DNA of 64,000 nucleotides from Dyadobacter sandarakinus (GCF_016894445.1 NZ_CP056775.1:496001-560000), one strand, 5' to 3'; shown: positions 53,499 to 63,470, counted from the stretch's first letter. Numbers and translations are program-made. Notes: a model not told the origin generated them from the letters alone.

Positions 53499-55588
53499 AT
53501 AATTAAGTCTTGATGATCCTTCAATGGCACAGCATCTTTTGCTAATTGTGCCTGGTAATCCAGCAGCTTCTTTTTGCGGTTGAAATGTATTTTTCCGATC
53601 AGGTTATGGTAATTGTTTATGCATGTAAAAAGAATATTGATCTCGTCTGCATTGTACTGGCGATCGTGAAAATATGAATACTGGTCAGCCAGGTAAAGCT
53701 CAAAATTCCTGCCCATATCAGCATCTGTAATTTCCTTGACAAATGCTTTATCAATCAATGCTTTGACAGATGCTTTAAAGGTGAGCTCCACCGATCTTAA
53801 TGCCTGGATGTTTTCTGCTATCTGATTTTCCGGCGTAGTTTCGAACATAAATGCCGCCGCATTTGTCACGCTTGTATATATCTGAAAATGTTCGTCCGCC
53901 GCATCGTCCCAGTCAAAATACGATACATATAAATGATTCAGCTCCCCACTCCGGGCAGTTTCGTTTTCCTTTTGCAGGAAATACTGGTAAATGTCTGTGT
54001 CATTTTCCGTAATCTGTTCTTTCAATTGATTCCGTTTCAGTTCAAGTTCGGCAATCAATCCGGCACATGCACCGGCCGTATATTTAATGCCATCATAGTC
54101 GAAGGTTTTTACGGCATAATGTCCTTCCATAATAGCGCTTAGTACCTGTATATCGCGGTCGAGCCAGAGGTAGTCATCAATGTTTTGCACGGCATTCTTG
54201 CCAAAAAGAAGATCAATATTCTTTGTTTTTTCCGGTGATATCCGACCCAATTCCTGCAGGGAAATTCTCTCCGGACTTTTGTTGTCATAATAGCCATTAA
54301 ACAGGTTATCAAACTGAAACTCACGCTGCATTTCCACGTAATCACGGATGAACTCTTCAGCTGTTATTTCGGTGGCCGGTGAGGGGTACTGAACAAGACT
54401 GAATTCATTGGCAGTCAGTTGGTGCTGCAAATGTTCTTTGTCTTTGAAAATGGACCATGCAGACCTTTTATCTTCATTTTGAACAGGAATATTCAGCTGG
54501 CTGAGTCGCAGGATCCGGTCTTCGGTAGTAGGGTGAGACGCCCATTGATCCGCAATAACCAGTTTGGAGCGGTTATGCCGCTGTAAATAATCCATGCTAA
54601 CCTGCGGCAGTCCATGCTCGAAATGCAGCCCGTCACGCCGGGCAACAAAGTCCATCACCGACGCTTGCTGCAGATATACATTCGCTGCCTTTTTTGATTC
54701 GTCAACTTTTCCCTGATAATAGTTAAGCACAATCTGATAAGCGCCGGCTGCAAATTCCAGCCTCAGCAGGGAAGATTTAAGTGGGCCCGGTCCTGTCACA
54801 TTTGCAGCTATTTCGTCCGCATGAAATTCCATTTCCCGCGACAAGCCCATATAGCTTACATTCAGAATACGATAAACCTTTTTTAAAATCCATTGGATAC
54901 CTCTGACAATCCTGACGGAAATCAGGACCGCAATGGCCAGAAAGTTATTGCTGCTTGCCCATTTCTCTATCAATGTTTCATAGGCATCATTATCATACAG
55001 CATATTGTAAATAACCCGGTTCATATTGTAGACATAGCTCCCGACTTTCATTGTTTTTTGGGAAAAGTGTCCGAACTCATGAGCTAATATGGCACGCAGT
55101 TCAATGACCGAAACAGCGTTGACCAGGCCGAGGCCGATCTGCAGATTTTTACGCACGGGTAACAACATACTCCAGAAACCGGAGTCGTAAAATACAGCCG
55201 CATTTACATCCGCTGACAAGTAAATCTTTTTAGGAAAATCCGTACCAACTTCTTTAACAAGTTCTTCAACCATCTGAAATAATTGAGGTTCATGCTCTTT
55301 CCGGATTTCAATGAGGTGGGTAAGATCCGTACTGTGTTTTTTGAAAATGAATTTGATAAGAAACACCAGGCTCAGCAATCCGATACTTAACAAGGCAAGT
55401 GCTGCTAAAATGGCATAGCCACTGAAACTGTATGCAACAAGCGTGTACCCCAGAATGCCACAGCCAATTGTCAATGCAATTGCACTGCACATCAGCAGCA
55501 GATAAACGAAAATAAAAAGGAAAATAGCACCGACGGATTTCACCGTCATTTTTTTGAAATTGTCTGACAAGCGGATTTGAGTCATCAA
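53429..55588 (-). CDS. M48-family metallopeptidase, membrane-anchored
   Basis: 719 residues. Two hydrophobic stretches (about 20-45 and 55-82) anchor it; the M48 protease domain follows with zinc motif HEFGH (His170, Glu171, His174) and the third ligand Glu254 in SREMEFHADE. Metal ligands are complete. Beyond about residue 340 a 380-residue helical region is unassigned. The large C-terminal extension is longer than HtpX-type members. AT-rich. Its end overlaps the convergent NTF2-like gene by 70 bp. Inner membrane; substrate unknown. Confidence 0.92.
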   Translation of the reverse strand: MMTQIRLSDNFKKMTVKSVGAIFLFIFVYLLLMCSAIALTIGCGILGYTLVAYSFSGYAILAALALLSIGLLSLVFLIKFIFKKHSTDLTHLIEIRKEHEPQLFQMVEELVKEVGTDFPKKIYLSADVNAAVFYDSGFWSMLLPVRKNLQIGLGLVNAVSVIELRAILAHEFGHFSQKTMKVGSYVYNMNRVIYNMLYDNDAYETLIEKWASSNNFLAIAVLISVRIVRGIQWILKKVYRILNVSYMGLSREMEFHADEIAANVTGPGPLKSSLLRLEFAAGAYQIVLNYYQGKVDESKKAANVYLQQASVMDFVARRDGLHFEHGLPQVSMDYLQRHNRSKLVIADQWASHPTTEDRILRLSQLNIPVQNEDKRSAWSIFKDKEHLQHQLTANEFSLVQYPSPATEITAEEFIRDYVEMQREFQFDNLFNGYYDNKSPERISLQELGRISPEKTKNIDLLFGKNAVQNIDDYLWLDRDIQVLSAIMEGHYAVKTFDYDGIKYTAGACAGLIAELELKRNQLKEQITENDTDIYQYFLQKENETARSGELNHLYVSYFDWDDAADEHFQIYTSVTNAAAFMFETTPENQIAENIQALRSVELTFKASVKALIDKAFVKEITDADMGRNFELYLADQYSYFHDRQYNADEINILFTCINNYHNLIGKIHFNRKKKLLDYQAQLAKDAVPLKDHQDLIIQPSITNAFNAAILPSLNSQTSQ

Positions 55589-55883
55589 TTGAAATAGATA
55601 AGGAGAGTAGTGGCATTCAAAATAAAGAATTATTATCTGAATTGATCAGCGATATCAGGTTTTTTTCAAGAGACTTTTGTCAAATAAAGGGCCGCGCATC
55701 TCCGCGTGTCTGGAAGTGCACTATAATCTTAAAATGTGAGAAGATCGTTGCTATCGATTTTACGCAAATTGCCGGAAGTATACCAGTTTGGATTGATGCC
55801 GCGCGGCGAGGCATTGCCTTCACGGAAGGATTTTGCTAAGTTTATGACGGTACCCGGGCCGGGTACCGGAAAACAGGTATGCT
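55589..55883. other. 295-bp intergenic region, no feature seen
   Basis: Lies upstream of both the M48 gene and the small protein gene at 55.9 kb, so it contains two divergent promoters. A short open frame (55642-55839) has an atypical composition and no motif. No RNA or hairpin signal was found. Confidence 0.4.
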
Positions 55884-56183
55884 GTGCTGCTATTTGAACT
55901 TCTTCTGTTTATTTTCACCGGAACATTCGTGTTTATCGTCAGTCAGATTGCCGACTGGATCGAAACACAATTTCCTCCAAAGGCCAGGCCGCCCCGGCCG
56001 AGGCGCCGGCGTGAGATCAAGGCTGATCTTGACGTACTTTACCGGTCGTACCAGCAGGGGCTGCTGGAAGAAGCGGAATACCTGTATCAAACCGACGAGC
56101 TGATCGATCAGCTTGCCGCACTCACATCGCCGGATCCGGCAAAAACTCAGGCAGAAGTGCAGGAAAATTCCGGCAGGTACTGA
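55884..56183 (+). CDS. small membrane-anchored protein, GTG start
   Basis: 99 residues from GTG 55884. One hydrophobic helix (about 2-22) is followed by a basic Pro/Arg segment (PPKARPPRPRRRREIK) and an acidic helical tail (DLDVLYRSYQQGLLEEAEYLY). The basic stretch may contact nucleic acid or phospholipid. No family is recognised. Convergent with DUF4174. Function unknown. Confidence 0.55.
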   Translation: MLLFELLLFIFTGTFVFIVSQIADWIETQFPPKARPPRPRRRREIKADLDVLYRSYQQGLLEEAEYLYQTDELIDQLAALTSPDPAKTQAEVQENSGRY

Positions 56184-56192
56184 GGACCACCA

Positions 56193-56558
56193 CTACTTGT
56201 CCTTGTCTTTCATTTCACTTTTCCGCATGGGCATCGCATCGACGAGGCCAAACAGTTTTCTGGTTGCTACCACATCATTGGACCGCAGTTTCTCGCCACC
56301 GTCACGACCTACCAGAATGAAGGTAAATGCCTGGTTACGATCCACTTTCCATTGCTTCCATTGATCCTCCTGCTGGGCTGCGGAAGAGATGGACACAACC
56401 TTGATGTCCCTTTCGTCTATACCGGATTTGGAAGCTTCCAGCACTTTCAGCTGCGATTTCCATTGTTGCTCACCATTTGCATTGTAAAACAGCAGAACCT
56501 GCCTGGGTTGGTCGGCGATGGTGCCCATCATCATGATCCACGTGATTAATGTTTTCAT
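56193..56558 (-). CDS. DUF4174-family protein
   Basis: 121 residues. A short hydrophobic N-terminus, perhaps a signal peptide, is followed by a thioredoxin-like fold: QVLLFYNANGEQQWKSQL, FTFILVGRDGGEKLRS and the hallmark DAMPMRKSEM. No CxxC is present. The family is unassigned in function; the fold suggests binding or redox partner activity. Divergent from GH92. Probably periplasmic. Confidence 0.87.
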   Translation of the reverse strand: MKTLITWIMMMGTIADQPRQVLLFYNANGEQQWKSQLKVLEASKSGIDERDIKVVSISSAAQQEDQWKQWKVDRNQAFTFILVGRDGGEKLRSNDVVATRKLFGLVDAMPMRKSEMKDKDK

Positions 56559-56715
56559 AATACATACCGTTAAAAAATGCTGCCAGGGTCAGGTTCGGGC
56601 CTGTATCTGCATGCGCAATTTTTGATATTACAACAATAAGCTAGTATCTATGGCGCCGAAATCACCTGCCGGTTTGCTCCATACCGGCAGGTGCGTACCT
56701 GAACCTGTATTTTTC

Positions 56716-58857
56716 ATGAAGCTTACCAAAGTCTTTTCCACCGGATTGATGATCCTGAGCATGGCTGTTCCGGCCCGCAGCCAGGAGTTTACAAAGTACG
56801 TCAACCCATTTATCGGCACAGCGCCTCTTACCGATCCGAAAATACTGGGCTACCAGCTGCCCGACGGCTGGCGGTCGTGGGCCGGGCTGACATTCCCCGG
56901 GAGCTCACTTCCCGATGCAATGGTGCAGCTGAGCCCCATGACCGAGTATGGCTCGGGAGCAGGATATGAGTACGAAGACCAGGTCATTCTCGGTTTTACG
57001 CATACCAACAAAGGTCACTGGAACCTCTGCAACATTCCCGTCCTGCCGCTCTCCAATCCCGGGCAAAAGTTCGGTTCCGCGTTCACTCACGGGCGGGAAA
57101 GTGCGTCACCGGGTTTTTACCAGGTATTCCTAGATGATTACCGGATCAACGTGAGCCTCACATCAACCCTGCGCGCGGGTTTTCACCGGTATGAGTACCA
57201 GCAGTCAAAAGACCGTCAAATCCTGTTTGACCTCGCAAAAGCCAACAACCGTGTTGCTGACTGGAACATTGAGCAGGTGGGTCCCCGTGCGATTCAGGGA
57301 TACCAGCAAACCGGTGAGAAAATCTATTTTTATGCTACGCTGAACACGCCTGTGCAGAAGCTCGAAAAAAAGGAAGAAGGTGCAAAAACCGGCTATGCCA
57401 TCGTCCACTTGGCCGAAGGCGGCAAAGGACCCGTAGAGATGAAAATCGGGATATCCTTTGTCAGTACCGAAAATGCCAGAGCGAACCTTGAAAAGGAGAT
57501 CGGGAATAAAACCTTCGAAACCGTGCGCGCAGAAGCTACACGTACATGGGAACAACTGCTCTCGTCCGTGCAGGTCAAAGGCGGCACCGCCAGGCAGAAG
57601 CAGATGCTTTATTCGTCTCTGTACCGGTCATTCCTGTGGCCTGCCCTGCGCAGCGACGTAAATGGTGAGTTTACCGATGCAAAGAATCATGTGGAAAAAA
57701 CAGGCTTCCGGTACTACACGGAGCCGTCGCTGTGGGATACTTACCGCAATAAAGATGTACTGCTGGGGCTGATCACGCCGGACGTGACCCTGGACGTGAT
57801 TAAATCAATGAAGGATGTAGGCGATAAAAAAGGCTTCATTCCCACGTTTTTTCATGGTGATCATGGCGCATCGTCCATTGCCGGGGCTTACCTGCGGGGC
57901 ATTACCGATTTTGATATCAAAGGCACTTACCAGATCCTGCTGAAAAATGCAAACGTACCGGGCGGCGCCCGGCCGCACATTGCCGAGTACATTCAGAAAG
58001 GATACATTTTAGACCCGGACATTCCTGACCCGCAGGTGGAAACCAAGGCCAATGCGGGTGTTTCGAAAACACTGGAATATGCATACGACGACTACTCGGT
58101 GGCACAGCTTGCCAGGGTGCTGGGCGATACGGCCAATTACAGGATAATGATGCAGCGATCCCGGAATTACCGGAACATGTTTGATCCCGGCACAAGGTTT
58201 ATGCGCGGCAGACTGGCAAATGGTGACTGGATCAAGCCGTTTAATCCGCAGTACCCTTACTACGAATACATGTACCGGGAGGCCAATGCCTGGCAGGTGT
58301 CGTTTTTTGCGCCGCATGATATGCCAGGCCTGATCCAGCTCTATGGTGGCCCGCAGGGTTTTGAGTCCAAGCTCGACTCCCTTTTCACCGTACCCTGGAA
58401 CCCCACCTATATTGCCCGCAATGTGGAAACGATGATTGGTCAGTACTGCCATGGCAACCAGCCCGATCATGAAGCACCTTTTGCATACCATTTTATAGGA
58501 AAACCGGAAAAGTCGCAGAAAGTGCTCGACTATATCCTGAATAACCTTTACGGGATAGGTGATGAGGGCCTGGCGCTCTGCGGTATGGATGATGCGGGTG
58601 AAATGTCGGCCTGGTACGTGTTTTCAGCCCTCGGACTTTATCCGTTTTCAGCCACGGATCCCGAGTACATTGTTACTGCACCTCTTTTTGATGAAGTAAA
58701 ATGGAAAACAAGCACAGGAAAAATGCTGACCATCAGAAAACCCGGCAAAGGCAGAAACCTGACGGCCATCAAAGTGAATGGTAAGCAGACCGAAGGCTAC
58801 TTTGTACCGCATGACCTGTTCCTGCGCGGAGGTGATATTGAGATTACGACCCGGTAA
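56716..58857 (+). CDS. GH92-family glycosidase with Gln at the catalytic-acid position
   Basis: 713 residues from ATG 56716; the frame extends upstream to 56650 but lacks a signal peptide there. Signal peptide to about residue 22. The N-terminal beta-sandwich has YVNPFIGTAPLTDPK and LTFPGSSLPDAMVQLSP; the alpha/alpha-toroid carries LWDTYRNKDVLLGLITP, then HGNQPDHEAPFAYHF, where most GH92 members read HGNEPSHH, and DDAGEMSAWYVFSALGLYPF with the catalytic Asp pair (625, 626). Gln582 instead of Glu is known from members acting on mannose-1-phosphate-6-mannose, which do not need the acid. Calcium-dependent, inverting. It is not near SusCD. Divergent from DUF4174. Confidence 0.92.
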   Translation: MKLTKVFSTGLMILSMAVPARSQEFTKYVNPFIGTAPLTDPKILGYQLPDGWRSWAGLTFPGSSLPDAMVQLSPMTEYGSGAGYEYEDQVILGFTHTNKGHWNLCNIPVLPLSNPGQKFGSAFTHGRESASPGFYQVFLDDYRINVSLTSTLRAGFHRYEYQQSKDRQILFDLAKANNRVADWNIEQVGPRAIQGYQQTGEKIYFYATLNTPVQKLEKKEEGAKTGYAIVHLAEGGKGPVEMKIGISFVSTENARANLEKEIGNKTFETVRAEATRTWEQLLSSVQVKGGTARQKQMLYSSLYRSFLWPALRSDVNGEFTDAKNHVEKTGFRYYTEPSLWDTYRNKDVLLGLITPDVTLDVIKSMKDVGDKKGFIPTFFHGDHGASSIAGAYLRGITDFDIKGTYQILLKNANVPGGARPHIAEYIQKGYILDPDIPDPQVETKANAGVSKTLEYAYDDYSVAQLARVLGDTANYRIMMQRSRNYRNMFDPGTRFMRGRLANGDWIKPFNPQYPYYEYMYREANAWQVSFFAPHDMPGLIQLYGGPQGFESKLDSLFTVPWNPTYIARNVETMIGQYCHGNQPDHEAPFAYHFIGKPEKSQKVLDYILNNLYGIGDEGLALCGMDDAGEMSAWYVFSALGLYPFSATDPEYIVTAPLFDEVKWKTSTGKMLTIRKPGKGRNLTAIKVNGKQTEGYFVPHDLFLRGGDIEITTR

Positions 58858-58863
58858 AAGCAC

Positions 58864-58894
58864 ACGTGGTTCCCTGCATTGCAGGGAACCACGT
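58864..58894. repeat. perfect 14-bp inverted repeat between convergent genes
   Basis: ACGTGGTTCCCTGC (58864-58877) and GCAGGGAACCACGT (58881-58894) with a 3-base loop, immediately after the GH92 stop and 45 bp before the DUF808 stop. No T run follows, so it is a weak terminator at best; position between convergent genes still favours that. Confidence 0.6.
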
Positions 58895-58938
58895 ACCATT
58901 TATGCAATCATTCTGGCAGAATAAGCGGAGCACCAGCC

Positions 58939-59817
58939 TCAGTGAGCATGCCCGGAAGAGCCCGTGAGTGACTTGACAACATGCATCAGTCCTGCGACGA
59001 CCAACCCTACAACCAGCCCGATCCCAAATTCCTTGACAGTGGCAGGAATGCCTGGCATCCAGTGGTGCAGGTATTCAATGTTATGGACAAATATGCCCCC
59101 TGCTACAAGCAGTAAGGCAAGTGTACCTACTACGCCCAGGATCCGAATGATGACCGGCAGGGCGCCCACCAGCAAATGGCCGACTTTGGAGAGTAAGCCC
59201 TGATCATCCGAGCGCCGGATCAGCTTGTAGCCCGCATCGTCCATCCGTACGATCAAAGCAACAATGCCGTACACTCCGATGGTTGCCAGCAGTGCGACCG
59301 TTGATACGGTTACAATCTGGGTCATGGTTTCTTCCCCGGCTACCGCGCCCAGGGCAATAATGACAATTTCAACGGATAGGATAAAGTCCGTGGTGATGGC
59401 CGATTTTACTTTATCCTTTTCCTGATCGGTGCCTGAGGGCTCGGGTGTACTTTCCTTAATGCCTTCCTGCGTCTTCTTTTTCGGTTTAGTGATAAATTCA
59501 ATGATCTTTTCTGCCCCTTCATAGGCAAGGTAGCAGCCACCCAGGATCAGGATATACGTGATGGCGATAGGAAAAAAAACGTTCAGCAGCAGCGCAATGG
59601 GCACAATGATCAGCTTGTTGAGCAGTGAACCTTTGGTGATTGCCCAGAGTATGGGCAGCTCCCGCTCAGCCAGAAAGCCCGTGGCTTTCTCGGCATTCAC
59701 CGCCAGATCGTCACCTAAAATGCCCGCAGTTTTACGCGTGGCTACCTTTGTTGCCAATGCAACATCATCCATCAATGCAGCTATATCATCCAGAACTGCA
59801 AAAAAACCCGACGCCAT
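58939..59817 (-). CDS. DUF808-family membrane protein (YedI-like)
   Basis: 292 residues. Start MASGFFAVLDDIAALMDDVALATKVATRKTAGILGDDLAVNAEK, in part (FFAVLDDIAALMDD), is the family hallmark. About six membrane helices follow, with KTKEG-type charged loops and ends in GSSGHAH. Function is unknown; these proteins are common in Bacteroidota and Proteobacteria. Separate from the phospholipase upstream by 131 bp on the same strand. Inner membrane. Confidence 0.93.
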   Translation of the reverse strand: MASGFFAVLDDIAALMDDVALATKVATRKTAGILGDDLAVNAEKATGFLAERELPILWAITKGSLLNKLIIVPIALLLNVFFPIAITYILILGGCYLAYEGAEKIIEFITKPKKKTQEGIKESTPEPSGTDQEKDKVKSAITTDFILSVEIVIIALGAVAGEETMTQIVTVSTVALLATIGVYGIVALIVRMDDAGYKLIRRSDDQGLLSKVGHLLVGALPVIIRILGVVGTLALLLVAGGIFVHNIEYLHHWMPGIPATVKEFGIGLVVGLVVAGLMHVVKSLTGSSGHAH

Positions 59818-59948
59818 CTATGTTTCTGTAAAGTTGATTTCCTGGTATGCTCAGGGCGTAAGATAGGGATAGAATACGTTAAAAGCGCATTTGTCCGTCA
59901 ATCTCGTTACAAATCTCAGGTCCGCTCAGGCGAGCAAAGCCGGACTGT

Positions 59949-62453
59949 TTATACCAGGCCGCCCATCAGCGGATCCGATTTGGTAACCGCACCTGTCTCA
60001 ACGTGACCGGCAAAACGCTCTTCAAACGCTGGCCTATCCGCTACCTTCACGCTGAAATCGTACCAGTTAAAATTCTTTGCCAGATCCAGCACAATACTGA
60101 CTTTTCCGCCCGCAGCAATTTTTTTGTTCTGCACCCCCGAATGATAGCTGTTGTCGGCAATAATAACTTCGTGAGACCGTAAGTCGAGATTCTCTATGCC
60201 CACAACAACATTGCCGGTGAGCCCGGTACGCCTGCCTTCATAGGAGCAGCTGATGCGGAGCAAAGGGTTGGTCAGGTCGCCCGTAAACTCGCGGTAAAAA
60301 CCATTGGGCCCGTAAACACGCAGGTGATACGCCTTATTCTCAAAATCATTGATCTCCCAATCATCATGCAGCTCGTCTCCCGCAGCAACCGTGTAGTTCC
60401 ACGATCGTAAAGTTTCCTGCCGGTACGGAATGAGCGCATAGACCCTGAACGGTGACCCGCCCGACCGTCGTCCGAAAACTGCATTGCCGGCTTTAAACGA
60501 AAGCTTTACGCGATTTGCCGCCTTATCGAAATGGAGGTTGGAATAAAGCTCGTAGGGCAGGGCACAGGCCGGGCGCACGCCTGCTTCCTGTTTCGGAAAT
60601 ACCGGCGACCGGCGCGGATCTTTACTGATTTCAAGTACTTCCCCAGCCGTCAGCGGCCTGAAATTGTCGGGGGCCTGCCTGAACTGCGCCTGGTGAATGC
60701 CTTCTATGAAATCAGTTTTGTTAAGAAATGCAGGCTCCTCAATTTTTTCACCATGGTATGGACGGAAAACGGACGTAAGGTCTCCGCAGATCGTACGGCG
60801 CCACTGGGTAATATTTTCTTCCCTGACTTTTTTATTAAACTTCTTCTCAATGAAATTTTCGAGGAATTGCAGCGAGGATGTGTGGTCAAACACTTCGGAA
60901 TTGACAAACCCTCCGCGCGTCCAGGGTGATGCAATGATCATCGGTACCCGATAGCCCAGCCCGATCGGGCCTTCACGGAGCCTGCTTTCATTCATGGACG
61001 GGTTGGTTTGCTGGCTCCGGGTGGCAAAATCCATTTTGGGATCAATGCCTGCAGACACTTTGCCCGAGTTTTCCTGATACGGATTAGGTACCGTAAAAGG
61101 AGGAACGTGGTCAAAGTAGCCGTCATTTTCGTCATAGGTCAGGATGAAAATGGTTTTTTTCCAGACCTCCGGATTTTTGAGCAGAATTTCCATTACCTCA
61201 CTCACATACCAAGGCCCGAACCAGGGCTCGCCGGGGTGGTCTGAGAAGCGTGCAGGCGGCATCAGCCAGGATACTGCGGGCAATTTTCCCTGCTCCACAT
61301 CTTCCCGGAACTGATGGAACACATCGCCTTTGGGAACGTTCAGCATACGCTCCGTGCTATGGTCGTCGTATTGCATGGCCGTAAGTGTATGGAAATCCGG
61401 ATCGTTGATATTGGTGGTAAATGCGTTGGTATTTAAATTCTTGTGCTTTTGCGAAAGCGCATTGAAAGAGTCCTGGTTAAACTTCGCCTGAGCAGTCTCG
61501 ATGTGCGTGAGCAGCTTGCGGGCTGCAGCAAGCTTTTTGTTTACAGCCTCTTCTGCGGGTTGTTTTTCAAGATCAGCGATCAGGGCCAGCGCTGCTTCTT
61601 TCTTTGCTTGCAGGTTGGCGATTCCACCCTCGTGAAAGCGTACGTGGTACGCTTTGAAATATTCCAGCACATTGGTGCCGAAGTTGCTCAGCCAGCTGCT
61701 TTCCTCACTTTGCAGGCCATAACCCATGGTAATTTCATTCTGGTAAATTTTCCAGGCGATACCATTTTCTTCAAGCCGCTCGGGGTAGGTTTTCCAGTCG
61801 AGCTCGGGATACACGTAGTTGCTGTTGTTCCAGAGGTGGGCGAGGGCGTCGGGCTGATTTTGCTCCCGTACGGTCCCCGACATCCAGTAATACCGGTTTG
61901 GGTGCGTGCCGGTGATGCTTGAACAAAAATTATGATCACACACCGTAAAGGCGTCCGCCAGCGAATAGTAAAATGGGAAATCATCGCGGTTGCAATATCC
62001 CATCGTCAGCGGAATGTGCGCGTACTCTTTCCTGCCGGGCTTTTTAACGTCCAGCCACCGGTCGTATTTTCCCTGGTTCATGGCATCCGTCTGGTCAGAC
62101 CAGCCGTGCGGCACGGAGCCCATCCAGGCAACCTTCGTGTCTTTTACATCCAGGTGAAAAGGCGCATAGGTTTCACCGGCCTCATTGGACTGGAACCATA
62201 CCTTCTTTTTGTCAGGAAGATCAATGGCTCGCGGATCATTATAGCCCCTCACGCCCCTCAGGGTACCCAGCTGATGATCAAACGAGCGATTTTCGAGCAT
62301 CAGAAAAACGACATGCTCGGCATCGTAAAAAGTGCTTCCCGGCTCAGGGTTGATGGCCAGTGCTTTCTGAATCACCGGCGGCAGCATGTCCGACAGGGCA
62401 CCGGTACCCGTCAGCAGCGCTGCCTTTTTAAGAAAATCTCTTCTTGAATCCAT
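59949..62453 (-). CDS. phosphocholine-specific phospholipase C, Tat-exported
   Basis: 834 residues. Tat signal RRDFLKKAALLTGTGAL at the N-terminus. The catalytic phosphoesterase domain (about 40-620) has HVVFLMLENRSFDHQLGTLRG, MGYCNRDDFPFYYSLADAFTVCDHNFCS, TYDENDGYFDHVPPF and the Trp/Asp-rich SWLMPPARFSDHP; the C-terminal part holds two beta-sandwich domains of the DUF756 type (about 640-830; VKADFS-like NFNWYDFSVKV). It hydrolyses phosphatidylcholine or sphingomyelin to give phosphocholine, in phosphate or choline acquisition. Substrate inferred from the family. Exported folded to the periplasm or beyond. Confidence 0.94.
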   Translation of the reverse strand: MDSRRDFLKKAALLTGTGALSDMLPPVIQKALAINPEPGSTFYDAEHVVFLMLENRSFDHQLGTLRGVRGYNDPRAIDLPDKKKVWFQSNEAGETYAPFHLDVKDTKVAWMGSVPHGWSDQTDAMNQGKYDRWLDVKKPGRKEYAHIPLTMGYCNRDDFPFYYSLADAFTVCDHNFCSSITGTHPNRYYWMSGTVREQNQPDALAHLWNNSNYVYPELDWKTYPERLEENGIAWKIYQNEITMGYGLQSEESSWLSNFGTNVLEYFKAYHVRFHEGGIANLQAKKEAALALIADLEKQPAEEAVNKKLAAARKLLTHIETAQAKFNQDSFNALSQKHKNLNTNAFTTNINDPDFHTLTAMQYDDHSTERMLNVPKGDVFHQFREDVEQGKLPAVSWLMPPARFSDHPGEPWFGPWYVSEVMEILLKNPEVWKKTIFILTYDENDGYFDHVPPFTVPNPYQENSGKVSAGIDPKMDFATRSQQTNPSMNESRLREGPIGLGYRVPMIIASPWTRGGFVNSEVFDHTSSLQFLENFIEKKFNKKVREENITQWRRTICGDLTSVFRPYHGEKIEEPAFLNKTDFIEGIHQAQFRQAPDNFRPLTAGEVLEISKDPRRSPVFPKQEAGVRPACALPYELYSNLHFDKAANRVKLSFKAGNAVFGRRSGGSPFRVYALIPYRQETLRSWNYTVAAGDELHDDWEINDFENKAYHLRVYGPNGFYREFTGDLTNPLLRISCSYEGRRTGLTGNVVVGIENLDLRSHEVIIADNSYHSGVQNKKIAAGGKVSIVLDLAKNFNWYDFSVKVADRPAFEERFAGHVETGAVTKSDPLMGGLV

Positions 62454-62798
62454 TGTAAATAAAGGCTTGTACCCGTATTAATACCTTTGAAAAAATCCCC
62501 GCATCCTGAAACTTACCCGTACCACAGCCTGGTATTCCCTGCCGATCGGTTTGGGGATAGCTGCAAAACTACATGTGCGTCTTTTACGGGAATGTTAAGT
62601 TGAGGGTGCTGCGGATCAAGAAAGTGTGAAGTTGTGCATTCAAACACTTTGGTCGGGTCGGCAGAGCCGGTTTGCTGTACGGAATTAAAGCAGCCTTCTG
62701 CTGCTGGGAAAGCGATCGGTACGACTGCTGCCTGCTGGCATGGATATTTTCAAACCATGCGCAAGATCAACAAACCAAAACCTTTAAATGAAAATGTC
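62454..62798. other. 345-bp divergent intergenic region, no feature seen
   Basis: Between the phospholipase (minus) and the stress protein (plus). The plus-strand frame upstream of 62799 is open but Cys/Ser-rich without protein signals. No promoter box or hairpin is clear. Confidence 0.4.
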
Positions 62799-63449
62799 AT
62801 GGGAAAAACGGTCATAGGGATTTTCGAATATGAGAGCGACGCACAGGATGCGCAGAACTACCTGCTCTCCAATGGATTTGCTGACGGCAATGTGGATATC
62901 AAGATAGCATCCTACAAGTCCGAGCCTGCAAAGACCGCCGTACATGACGAGGATGAAGACATACTGGACAAGATTGGCCATTTTTTTAGAACGCTTTTTG
63001 ATGGCGACGATGATGAAGTGACCCGCTATGCAGAAGCCGGCAAGCGCGGAACGATCGTAACCGTACATGCGACCAGCGCCGAGGAAGCAGAACTGGCTGC
63101 GCAGGTACTGGATAATCACGGCGCAGTGGACGTTACCAAGAGCCTCGCCAACCTTGCCCCAGGCCAGGTGGAGGGTAATCCGATCCTGGACCCACCGGGT
63201 GCTGCATATGGCCTCGGTACCCAAGCTACGCCCGCAGGCACCGGAAGCCTGCCGCTCCGCAGTCGTATTATCGACCGGCCGGTGCACGAAAGCTACCGAC
63301 TGCGCCAGCAGGGACTGGAAGGTGACCAGGTACCGCTGAACAGGACCGTGGCCGAGCGCGATGCCATGCTCAACGATATCATCGACAATGATGAAATGAA
63401 GCCGAAAAATCCAAACAACGGGGACAGCTTTGCCTCGCCGGAATTTTAA
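62799..63449 (+). CDS. general stress protein, YflT-like N-terminal domain
   Basis: 216 residues from ATG 62799 (MGKTVIGIFEY). Residues 1-110 match the YflT/general-stress-17M-type ferredoxin-like fold: VIGIFEYESDAQDAQNYLLSNGF, a DEDEDILDKIGHFFRTLF loop and GTIVTVHATSAEEAELAAQVLDNHGAVDV. The C-terminal half is Pro/Arg-rich and includes RSRIIDRPVHESYRLR, which resembles the AvaK/YsnF-type tail (RxRIIERPVxEsyRL). Cytoplasmic stress-response protein; biochemical role unknown. Ends with a terminator at 63.5 kb. Confidence 0.85.
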   Translation: MGKTVIGIFEYESDAQDAQNYLLSNGFADGNVDIKIASYKSEPAKTAVHDEDEDILDKIGHFFRTLFDGDDDEVTRYAEAGKRGTIVTVHATSAEEAELAAQVLDNHGAVDVTKSLANLAPGQVEGNPILDPPGAAYGLGTQATPAGTGSLPLRSRIIDRPVHESYRLRQQGLEGDQVPLNRTVAERDAMLNDIIDNDEMKPKNPNNGDSFASPEF

Positions 63450-63470
63450 TGCGTTACAGAAAATTCAGTG

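Noticed and set aside
55642..55839. 65-codon plus-strand frame between the protease and a small gene
   Set aside because: No motif, no plausible start context, and it lies in the divergent promoter region.
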